A DNA stretch of 12,018 nucleotides, taken from positions 1 to 12,018 of the forward strand of contig JAJZWH010000024.1 in assembly GCA_021846765.1 (NCBI GenBank), in the 5' to 3' direction. Both the position numbers and the translations under genes were made by a program. Of the stretch, positions 1-6,440 are shown piece by piece; the stretch's first letter is position 1, and each line of letters begins with the position of its first letter. The DNA is from a bacterium (GTDB lineage Bacteria > Patescibacteriota > Saccharimonadia > Saccharimonadales > UBA4665). The notes under the pieces are model-generated. The model was not told where the DNA came from. It made no database searches and worked only from the letters and a program-made list of their open reading frames with translations.

Positions 1-173
1 CCGCCAAAAGTATTGTTTCTTAAAACAGCAAAGACAGCAAATAAACTAGCGAATACAATACAATCAGTCATTATATAGACCCAAAACCCAAAGAGTGTCT
101 TAGTCTCCTGATCGTATTTTTCGATCAGTTTATTAGTTTTAACTACATCTAATTGGTTAGTAGAAGCAATCAT
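1..173 (-). CDS. cyoC: Cytochrome bo3 ubiquinol oxidase subunit III, N-terminal part (CyoC), cut by window edge
   Basis: The first 57 codons can be read from an ATG at 173 leftwards to the window edge. After a polar N-terminus of about 27 residues (MIASTNQLDVVKTNK...), the sequence enters a membrane helix with the motif FGFWVYIMTDCIVFASLFA. This matches the first helix of E. coli CyoC (FGFWIYLMSDCILF...). Subunit III of heme-copper oxidases is an integral membrane protein that stabilises the core subunit and carries no redox centre. The start is well supported: the complement of a strong GGGAGGT Shine-Dalgarno lies about 8 bases upstream, and the ATG shares one base with the cyoB stop (TAATG), so the two genes are translationally coupled. 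The rest of cyoC, and any cyoD and cyoE, would lie left of position 1. Confidence 0.93.
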   Translation of the reverse strand, partial: MIASTNQLDVVKTNKLIEKYDQETKTLFGFWVYIMTDCIVFASLFAVFAVLRNNTFG

Positions 174-2167
174 TAATTACTACCTCCCGCGGCATACATT
201 CTATCTAATCTCTCAACTTCTGCTGCCGGCAATATATATTCTGTATGTTCATCCATAGATCTGACAATAATAGTCACAATAATAATCACTAATCCAAGAA
301 TTGCCATCCACCAAATGTGCCACACGATACCAAAACCCAGAGCAAAGGCACCACCAGCAATAACCATAGATAACGGTGTATTTTTAGGAATAGAAATATC
401 TTCATAAGGGCGTGTATCTTTTTGTTTAAGTCGCTTAGCTGCCCAAAAGGCATCACGTTCACTGACTAAAGGTAACCTAGCAAACGAATAAAAGGGAACT
501 GGCGAAGGTGTCGACCACTCTAAAGTTCGGCCATTCCAAGGATCTCCACTAACATCTCGTAATTTTCTACGATCTTTAATACTAACAACAATCTGTAAGA
601 TTTGTAATCCTACACCTATACCTATCAAAACCACTCCAAATGCAGCAACCACAAACAAAGCTTGCCAACCCAGTCCTGCACTATAGTGATCTAATCTCCT
701 GGTGGCACCCATAAACCCTAAAATATATAACGGAATAAAAGCCACTAGGAAGCCAACGAACCAAAACCAAAAGACCAATCTTCCTAAACGTTCATTTAAC
801 TTAAAACCAAATATTTTAGGAAACCAATAAGAAATACCTGCGAAATCACCAAACAACACTCCTCCGACTATCATCATATGAAAATGAGCCACCAAAAATA
901 GACTATTATGTAATTGGTAATCTATTGGCGGAACGGCCAGTAAAACTCCAGCCATTCCTCCAATAGTAAATATCACTACAAAACCGATAAACCAAAGCAA
1001 GGTTGAGTCTAATTTTATCTTCCCCCGATACATAGTAAACAGCCAATTAAATAACTTAACTCCAGTCGGAATGGCTATAATCATTGTCATAATGCCAAAG
1101 AAGCCATTGACATTCGAACCAGCGCCCATCGTAAAGAAATGGTGTAACCAAACAGTAAACGACAACAAAACAATAGCCGCTATCGCCCAAACCATTGAAC
1201 TATAACCAAATAATTTTTTGCGAGAGAAAGTAGCTACAATTTCTGAAAATATACCGAAAGATGGTAAGACTAGAATATACACTTCTGGATGCCCCCAAGC
1301 CCAAATCAAATTGACATACATCATCATATTACCTCCACCACCGGCAGTAAAAAAATGGGTTCCTAGGTCTCTATCTAATGCCAACAAAGAAAGAGTAACG
1401 GTTAATATTGGGAAAGCGAAAGCGACCAGAAACATAGCACCTAGAACACTCCAAACAAACATTGGCATCTTCATAAAACTCATACCCTTAACCCGCATTT
1501 TCAATATAGTAACAATAAAGTTAATTCCAGCCATCAGACTACCAGCTCCGGCAATCTCTAGACTCCAAATCCAATAATCTACACCAACGGTAGGACTGTA
1601 TTTTAATTCACTAAGTGGCGGATAGGCTAACCAACCAGTGGCAGCAAAATCTCCTAAGACTAAAGATGCGTTGACTAGAATCATGCCAGCAAAGAATAAC
1701 CAAAAACCTGTTGCGTTAAGGAAAGGGAAAGCAACATCCCTAGCTCCAATTTGCATTGGTACAATTAAGTTTATTAAGCCAAACATTAATCCCATAGCCA
1801 CAAAAAATATCATAATAGTTCCATGAGCACTAACGATTTGCTGGAAATGACTAGCGCTCAATATACCCATATTATGACCAACAGAAATTGATTGTTGGGT
1901 TCTAAGTAAGGCCACATCAGCGCCTCCCCTTAATAACATTCCCAGAGCCACTAAAATATACATAACTCCTATTTTTTTCGGGTCCTGAGTAGTTAACCAT
2001 TCCTTATAAAGCCATTTCCATCTTTTGGTAAAAGTAATGAACAAGAGCAATCCAATCAATATGCTAACGATCATAATTGCACCGCCCATTTGAATAGCGT
2101 TAGGTGGTAGCGCCTTAAGATTTAGTTTTCCAAGCCAAAAACTAGCGAAATAATTTAATTTATCCAT
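173..2167 (-). CDS. cyoB: Cytochrome bo3 ubiquinol oxidase subunit I (heme-copper core subunit)
   Basis: This 664-residue polytopic membrane protein is almost the same length as E. coli CyoB (663) and similar throughout. It is the catalytic core, oxidising quinol, reducing O2 to water and pumping protons. With a constant offset of +9 from E. coli numbering, all key residues I checked are present. Low-spin heme ligands are H115 and H430, the high-spin heme ligand is H428, and CuB ligands are H293, H342 and H343, with Y297 of the HPEVY motif. D144 and E295 mark the D-channel and K371 the K-channel. The quinol-site residues R80, D84, H107 and Q110 are kept, so it should be a functional quinol oxidase. 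The ATG at 2167 follows an AGGA Shine-Dalgarno and lies inside the end of cyoA, with a 13-base overlap. The stop overlaps the cyoC start. Confidence 0.97.
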   Translation of the reverse strand: MDKLNYFASFWLGKLNLKALPPNAIQMGGAIMIVSILIGLLLFITFTKRWKWLYKEWLTTQDPKKIGVMYILVALGMLLRGGADVALLRTQQSISVGHNMGILSASHFQQIVSAHGTIMIFFVAMGLMFGLINLIVPMQIGARDVAFPFLNATGFWLFFAGMILVNASLVLGDFAATGWLAYPPLSELKYSPTVGVDYWIWSLEIAGAGSLMAGINFIVTILKMRVKGMSFMKMPMFVWSVLGAMFLVAFAFPILTVTLSLLALDRDLGTHFFTAGGGGNMMMYVNLIWAWGHPEVYILVLPSFGIFSEIVATFSRKKLFGYSSMVWAIAAIVLLSFTVWLHHFFTMGAGSNVNGFFGIMTMIIAIPTGVKLFNWLFTMYRGKIKLDSTLLWFIGFVVIFTIGGMAGVLLAVPPIDYQLHNSLFLVAHFHMMIVGGVLFGDFAGISYWFPKIFGFKLNERLGRLVFWFWFVGFLVAFIPLYILGFMGATRRLDHYSAGLGWQALFVVAAFGVVLIGIGVGLQILQIVVSIKDRRKLRDVSGDPWNGRTLEWSTPSPVPFYSFARLPLVSERDAFWAAKRLKQKDTRPYEDISIPKNTPLSMVIAGGAFALGFGIVWHIWWMAILGLVIIIVTIIVRSMDEHTEYILPAAEVERLDRMYAAGGSN

Positions 2168-3051
2168 GCTATTCCTATTTTTCTTTGTTCATACTTAGGC
2201 ATCAAATAACTTAGAACTAAATCATTAAACAAATTAGGGATTGGCCGGGAATAATACTTAGGTTTAACATATAGACTGGGCTTACTTAACTGGAGATAAG
2301 AAGCTTTATTTAAAGGGGGTGAGGAACTGACTTTTCTAATCCAGGCATTAAAAATATTATTAGTAGTAGCTTGAGCATCAAATACCATCCCAGCAAAGCC
2401 AATACCGCTTATATTGGCCGATGAACCCCTATAATTACCTATTTGATTAGCCATAATATACAACTGAGTACGCATACCAGCCATTGCATAAATTTGCCCT
2501 GAAAGTTGAGGAATCCACAAAGAATTCATTGGAGCATTAGATGTTATGTAAAAATGGACGGGTGTATTGACTGGAAAAACAATCTTATTAACGGTTGCAA
2601 TATTATACTTCGGATAAATAAATAGCCACTTCCAATCCATCGACACAACCTGAATAACTATTGGCGCATTATTCGAAGCAATTGGTTTATATGGATTTAA
2701 AGCATAGGTAGCTCTCCAAGTAATAATCGCCAAAACAACAATTAAGGCAGTAGGTATAAACCACCAAATTCCTTCTACTAGTAAATTATGATCCCAATTT
2801 GGAGAATAAGGACGTTTCTTTTTATTTTGATCACTATAGCGATAAACAATATAACCAAGAAGAATAAATACCGGCAAAACAACAATCAACATTAGACCAG
2901 TTACTTCCAATAATAATCTAAATTCTTGATCAGCGATCGGTCCTTTAGGCTCTAAGACTGGAATGTTAACTTTTGATAGATAGATACTAGAAATTACTAA
3001 TACTACAAGAATAAATAGCCCAACAATCCATCTCTTTTTGACTTTACTCAT
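2155..3051 (-). CDS. cyoA: Cytochrome bo3 ubiquinol oxidase subunit II (CyoA)
   Basis: This 298-residue protein matches E. coli CyoA in order and motifs: EPKGPIA near residue 34, YSPNWDHN at 82-89, VVSMDWKWLFIYP at 135-147, IATVN at 151-155 and SGQIYAMAGM at 184-193. Hydrophobic segments lie at about 8-25, 46-70 and 91-112, followed by a cupredoxin-fold periplasmic domain. The protein contains no cysteine at all, so the CuA ligands of cytochrome c oxidases are absent. This fits a quinol oxidase, as does the CyoB quinol site. The lipobox cysteine of E. coli CyoA is also missing: the aligned position is Val28, so the N-terminal helix is either an uncleaved anchor or an ordinary signal peptide. 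The start has only a weak purine-rich Shine-Dalgarno (AAGAGA). It lies 65 bases downstream of the FAD dehydrogenase gene, and I see no convincing promoter in that gap. Confidence 0.96.
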   Translation of the reverse strand: MSKVKKRWIVGLFILVVLVISSIYLSKVNIPVLEPKGPIADQEFRLLLEVTGLMLIVVLPVFILLGYIVYRYSDQNKKKRPYSPNWDHNLLVEGIWWFIPTALIVVLAIITWRATYALNPYKPIASNNAPIVIQVVSMDWKWLFIYPKYNIATVNKIVFPVNTPVHFYITSNAPMNSLWIPQLSGQIYAMAGMRTQLYIMANQIGNYRGSSANISGIGFAGMVFDAQATTNNIFNAWIRKVSSSPPLNKASYLQLSKPSLYVKPKYYSRPIPNLFNDLVLSYLMPKYEQRKIGIAWIN

Positions 3052-3116
3052 TTATCTCTTAATCTTTCAAAATCTATAATAACATAGCGCTTAAGCTAAA
3101 ATCTAGAGATCAAAAA

Positions 3117-4781
3117 CTAAAAATGTTCACGAATATGAGTATAGCTAAACTCCCAGGTTGCATCGGCTTTTTTATGGGGATTAAATATGTTTTTAGGATC
3201 CATTATATGTTTAGCTTGTCTAAATAATTCAACTACTTGTTTACCAAACTGGTCCTCCAGCCATGGACCCCTAACTAGTCCATCATTATGCTCGCCAGAT
3301 AAAGAACCTTTATAACTTAAAACTAAATCATTAACTTCTTTCATAGCGGGCAATAATTTATCTCGTTCTTGTTTATTTTCTAGCTTCATTAATGGAATAA
3401 TATGAAAATTGCCATCACCCATATGTCCAGCAATAGTAGCAAACAAGTTATATTTGACAATTATTTTACGTAACTTAGGTAAGAACTCTACTAAATGTTC
3501 TGGATTAACTATTAAATCATCTATAAAAGGAGCTGTATGTTTATCTTTAACTTTACTTCTTAACAAATTAAAGCTTTGGCGTCGCATTACCCAAAACTTT
3601 TCACTTTTACCTTCAGTGGCATCTTCCTCGAAGCCATTTATTTCATATTTAGCTCTCTGCTTTCTAAGTTCACCATGTAAAGCTTTAATCTTTGACCTAA
3701 CTTCAGCTTCGGTTTGTCCATTAAATTCAACCATTAAAATTAATTTAGGTATACCTCTTAATAACTGCCAGCCATCAGGAATAAGCGAAAATAGGAGCTT
3801 AATAAACTTCTTCCAACCTAGTAATTTCAAAAAGCTTGGCATAAACCTAATCGACAACCAAAGAGTTTGATCATCAAAACTTTCAAAAGTAGCTGGATGA
3901 TGAGCCAGTACAGTAGGTATTAAATCTCCTAGATCATCTATATCACGCAAAAACAAAACCAATAGACCAGAATGCGGTTTAGCTGCTACCAATTTAAAAG
4001 TAATATCAGTCACAAAGCCTAAAGTTCCTTCACTACCTACAATCAGTTTGGTTAAGTCAAATATACCGCTTTCTCTATCCCAAACTTCCCACAAGTTATA
4101 GCCCATTGAATTCTTACTAACATTAGGCTTAGCAGCTTTAATTTGATCATAATTTTGTTCACACAATTGATATAGTTCTCTGTAGACCTGACCTTCAAAA
4201 TCATCTTGAGCCATTTTTTTATCTAATTCTTCTTTATTGATTGGCTTGACAACACGTTCAACTCCATCAGCAAAAACTACACTCAATTGTTCAATAAAAT
4301 CCTTGGTCTTTCCATACTCAAGCGATTTTTCGCCACCAGAATTATTGGCCACCATACCGCCAATACTTGCCAAATCTCTAGAAGCCGGATAACTAGGCAT
4401 TAAAGATCCATGTTTTAGTGTTCTAGGTTCAAAATCCCTGTAAAGCACTCCAGGTTGCGCCTGACCAGATGTTCTAGTAATCAGTTCAATGTTATTAAAA
4501 TATCTCCTAAAATCGACTATAATTGAATCATTAACGGCTCCACCGGCCATATCAGTACCAGCCGATCGAGCAGTAATAGATAATTCAGGATTAGTCTCTT
4601 TGTTTTCACTCACCAGTTTAACTAATTTTTCAACATCTTGAGCATCCTTAGGGAAAACTATTAACTCAGGCTTAACTTCAAATAAAGACGCATCATGACT
4701 ATAGTTCTCGATGGTGGTTGGACGATCATCAAGATCACCTTGAAAACCAGAATTTTTAATTAAATCCTTTATATTTTGCAT
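3117..4781 (-). CDS. FAD-linked dehydrogenase of the GlcD/YdiJ (VAO) family, probable 2-hydroxyacid dehydrogenase
   Basis: This 554-residue flavoenzyme has an N-terminal PCMH-type FAD-binding domain followed by a FAD-oxidase C-terminal domain. Visible motifs are RSAGTDMAGG (72-81, pyrophosphate loop), GGMVANNSGG (141-150), VGSEGTLGFVTD (248-259), GHMGDGNFH (452-460, the His-rich active-site motif of D-lactate and glycolate dehydrogenases), SGEHNDGLVRGPW (495-507) and DPKNIFNPHK (528-537). The family oxidises 2-hydroxyacids such as D-lactate, glycolate or D-2-hydroxyglutarate. The substrate here cannot be read from sequence. The EHNDG form of the late motif resembles the FAD half of the large FAD/Fe-S fusion enzymes, but this protein ends just after it and has no Cys-rich domain. 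No signal peptide or membrane segment is evident. It is read in the same direction as cyoABC, so it may pass electrons to the quinone pool that oxidase uses. The ATG has no Shine-Dalgarno and sits 9 bases past a -10 box. Confidence 0.88.
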   Translation of the reverse strand: MQNIKDLIKNSGFQGDLDDRPTTIENYSHDASLFEVKPELIVFPKDAQDVEKLVKLVSENKETNPELSITARSAGTDMAGGAVNDSIIVDFRRYFNNIELITRTSGQAQPGVLYRDFEPRTLKHGSLMPSYPASRDLASIGGMVANNSGGEKSLEYGKTKDFIEQLSVVFADGVERVVKPINKEELDKKMAQDDFEGQVYRELYQLCEQNYDQIKAAKPNVSKNSMGYNLWEVWDRESGIFDLTKLIVGSEGTLGFVTDITFKLVAAKPHSGLLVLFLRDIDDLGDLIPTVLAHHPATFESFDDQTLWLSIRFMPSFLKLLGWKKFIKLLFSLIPDGWQLLRGIPKLILMVEFNGQTEAEVRSKIKALHGELRKQRAKYEINGFEEDATEGKSEKFWVMRRQSFNLLRSKVKDKHTAPFIDDLIVNPEHLVEFLPKLRKIIVKYNLFATIAGHMGDGNFHIIPLMKLENKQERDKLLPAMKEVNDLVLSYKGSLSGEHNDGLVRGPWLEDQFGKQVVELFRQAKHIMDPKNIFNPHKKADATWEFSYTHIREHF

Positions 4782-4790
4782 AACTATTTA

Positions 4791-4819
4791 ATAATAAGCT
4801 TATGCCTAAAATAATTCAA
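4791..4819 (-). promoter_or_regulatory. Predicted sigma-70-type promoter of the FAD dehydrogenase, near-leaderless
   Basis: Read on the minus strand, TTGAAT (4814-4819) is followed by a 17-base spacer and TATTAT (4791-4796). Only 9 bases separate the -10 box from the ATG at 4781. With the usual start about 7 bases past the -10 box, the mRNA would have a leader of about 0-5 bases. No Shine-Dalgarno is present. The same geometry is found in front of the NADH dehydrogenase gene at 5217. Confidence 0.55.
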
Positions 4820-4839
4820 AAACAACCCTCAATAGCTCA

Positions 4840-4868
4840 TTGCCTATATTATCTATTGCAGTTATGCT
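4840..4868 (+). promoter_or_regulatory. Candidate promoter for the 69-residue gene or a short leader RNA
   Basis: TTGCCT (4840-4845), a 17-base spacer and TATGCT (4863-4868) form a moderate sigma-70-like promoter, with four of six consensus bases in each box. Transcription would begin near 4875, before the terminator hairpin at 4915-4938 and the gene at 4964. It lies back to back with the minus-strand promoter at 4791-4819. An inverted repeat CAATAG/CTATTG (4830-4835 and 4853-4858) spans the -35 box, though arms this short could arise by chance. Confidence 0.35.
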
Positions 4869-4914
4869 ATTCTAATTCGGGATGCATAAACCAAAAATAA
4901 GTGAATTAACAATT

Positions 4915-4938
4915 AAACGGCTTAACAGCCGTTTTTTT
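4915..4938 (+). terminator. Rho-independent terminator in the leader of the 69-residue gene
   Basis: AAACGGC (4915-4921), the loop TTAACA and GCCGTTT (4928-4934) form a 7-base-pair hairpin, and an unbroken T-run covers 4932-4938. This is a textbook intrinsic terminator on the plus strand only, because the opposite strand has no T-run after the stem. The gene upstream (3117-4781) runs the other way, so the hairpin cannot be that gene's terminator. It must end a short transcript starting near 4875, or act as an attenuator for the gene starting 26 bases downstream. Confidence 0.75.
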
Positions 4939-4963
4939 ATAAAAAGGGAACAAAGGAGTATTA

Positions 4964-5173
4964 ATGAGTTTATATAGTCATCAAGAAATAGTAGAAGCCA
5001 ATATCCTCTATCATGAAATGTTTACTGACTCAAGTGCGATTAGCTTATACCAAGAAGGAATAAAAGATTATCTCAACGGCGACAAAGATACACCTTCAGC
5101 AAGTTTTTTTATAAAAGTCCAACGAATTCTAGATATCGCTTATTTGTCCATAGATAAAAGTAAAACTGAATAA
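4964..5173 (+). CDS. Hypothetical 69-residue protein
   Basis: I do not recognise a family for this small soluble protein. It is polar, probably mostly helical (for example residues 5-20 and 46-63), and has no cysteine, signal peptide, membrane segment or obvious zinc or nucleotide motif. The case for a real gene is a good Shine-Dalgarno (AAAGGAG, ending 5 bases before the ATG) and a compact fit between the divergent control region and the ndh promoter, which begins just after its stop codon. It is preceded by a terminator hairpin, which suggests conditional read-through. It lies between the FAD dehydrogenase and NADH dehydrogenase genes, so a link to respiration is possible but rests on position alone. 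The ndh gene has its own promoter, so the two need not form an operon. Confidence 0.6.
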   Translation: MSLYSHQEIVEANILYHEMFTDSSAISLYQEGIKDYLNGDKDTPSASFFIKVQRILDIAYLSIDKSKTE

Positions 5174-5177
5174 ATTT

Positions 5178-5206
5178 TTGAAATACATTATCAGTTAATA
5201 TATAAT
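5178..5206 (+). promoter_or_regulatory. Near-consensus promoter of the NADH dehydrogenase gene, near-leaderless
   Basis: TTGAAA (5178-5183), a spacer of exactly 17 bases and a perfect TATAAT (5201-5206) form the best promoter in the window. Only 10 bases (5207-5216) separate the -10 box from the ATG at 5217. The expected start point near 5213 gives a leader of roughly 2-5 bases, and there is no Shine-Dalgarno before the ATG. It begins 5 bases after the stop codon of the preceding gene. Confidence 0.75.
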
Positions 5207-5216
5207 CATAACCAGA

Positions 5217-6422
5217 ATGTCAAAAGAAAAAGTACTAATAGTTGGGGGAGGTTTTGCTGGCTTAAAAGCAGCCCTACTGCTATCAAAAGATGAACGATTT
5301 GATATAACCTTATTGTCCAATGAAATAGATTTCCGCTACTATCCTACTCTTTATCACGTAGCAACCGGCGGTAGTAGAGCTAATGCCAGTATTCCTTTGC
5401 GAAGCTTTTTTATCCAAAATAACAACGTTAAACTTAAACAAGGGGAAGCTATTAGCCTAGACCGTAAAGCCAAAACAATAACCACTCAAGATGATCAGAT
5501 TTATGAATACGATACATTAGTATTAGCCTTAGGAGTAGTTACTAATTACTTTAATATTCCAGGACTTAAAGAACTTGCTTTTGGCGTTAAAAGTATTAAA
5601 GATATTGAAAAGCTAAAAAACCATCTTCATCAACAATTAATCGACGATCATAAGCCCGATCTCAACTATGTCATTGTTGGTGCTGGCCCAACTGGAATTG
5701 AATTAGCAGGCGCTCTACCTGACTATCTCAAACATCTAATGAAGCTACACGGAATCGAAAACAGAGCTATACATATCGACTTGATCGAGGCCGGGCCAAG
5801 ACTTTTACCAAGACTTCCTAAAGATACAGCAAAAGCCATTAAACAAAGACTACAAAAAAAAGGAATCAAAATATACTTAGGCCAAGTCGTTCAAGGCGAA
5901 ACGGCTAACGAACTTACTGTCAACGGTAAACCCATACAAAGTCATACCGTTATATGGACAGCCGGCACTGCCAATAATCCTTTTTTTAGTCAAAATGGTT
6001 TTGTAATGAGCGCCAATCATAAAGTTGCTACAGATATTTTCCTGCAAGCCGAAGAAAATATATTTGTTCTAGGAGACAATGCCAATACTCCATACAGCGG
6101 AATGGCCCAAACTGCAGTCAATGATGGTGAATTTTTAGCTAATAATTTAATTAGACGCAAAGATAATAAAATCATGAAAAGCTATGTCGCAAAGCAACCG
6201 ATCACGGTTATTCCAGTAGGCGAAAATTGGGCAGCAGTAGTAAAAGGCCAAATTAGAATCTACGGGTTCTTGGGCTGGCTACTAAGACAATCAGCTGATG
6301 CAATCGCATTCCATGATTACCAACCCTGGATACAAGCAGGCAGACAATGGTTAACATACTATGGTAGCGAAGAAACATGTAGTGTTTGTCTACAATCTAT
6401 CGGTACACTAAAAACAAGATAG
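5217..6422 (+). CDS. ndh: Type II NADH:quinone oxidoreductase (NDH-2), FAD-dependent
   Basis: This 401-residue flavoprotein has two Rossmann-type dinucleotide sites. The first is VGGGFAG at residues 9-15 for FAD; the second is GAGPTG at 155-160 for NADH, with E191 at the end of the second strand favouring NADH over NADPH. FVLGDNANTPYSGMAQTAVNDG (283-304) holds the FAD-contacting Asp287 and the AQ motif near the quinone site. The C-terminal segment at about 345-382 (IYGFLGWLLRQ... and WIQAGRQWL) resembles the amphipathic membrane anchor of NDH-2 enzymes. The reaction is NADH oxidation with quinone reduction at the inner face of the membrane, without proton pumping, which would supply quinol to the bo3 oxidase nearby. 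Its only cysteines are C388 and C391, a CxxC near the C-terminus. It probably forms an operon with the helicase gene 18 bases downstream. Confusion with a related pyridine nucleotide-disulfide oxidoreductase is the main alternative. Confidence 0.92.
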   Translation: MSKEKVLIVGGGFAGLKAALLLSKDERFDITLLSNEIDFRYYPTLYHVATGGSRANASIPLRSFFIQNNNVKLKQGEAISLDRKAKTITTQDDQIYEYDTLVLALGVVTNYFNIPGLKELAFGVKSIKDIEKLKNHLHQQLIDDHKPDLNYVIVGAGPTGIELAGALPDYLKHLMKLHGIENRAIHIDLIEAGPRLLPRLPKDTAKAIKQRLQKKGIKIYLGQVVQGETANELTVNGKPIQSHTVIWTAGTANNPFFSQNGFVMSANHKVATDIFLQAEENIFVLGDNANTPYSGMAQTAVNDGEFLANNLIRRKDNKIMKSYVAKQPITVIPVGENWAAVVKGQIRIYGFLGWLLRQSADAIAFHDYQPWIQAGRQWLTYYGSEETCSVCLQSIGTLKTR

Positions 6423-6440
6423 ATTACAATAGAAGGCATA

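Noticed and set aside
1218..1826. Plus-strand open frames of 119 and 62 residues inside cyoB.
   Set aside because: They lie wholly opposite a clear, fully conserved cyoB and have no recognisable domains; they are shadows of its codon pattern.
3052..3116. Possible cyo promoter and the small palindrome GCTTAAGC in the gap before cyoA.
   Set aside because: No -35/-10 pair with good spacing was found, and an 8-base palindrome alone is not meaningful; read-through from the upstream FAD dehydrogenase gene is as likely.
3409..3870. Plus-strand open frame of 153 residues opposite the FAD dehydrogenase.
   Set aside because: It is antisense to conserved domain sequence, has no Shine-Dalgarno of note, and its protein resembles no family.
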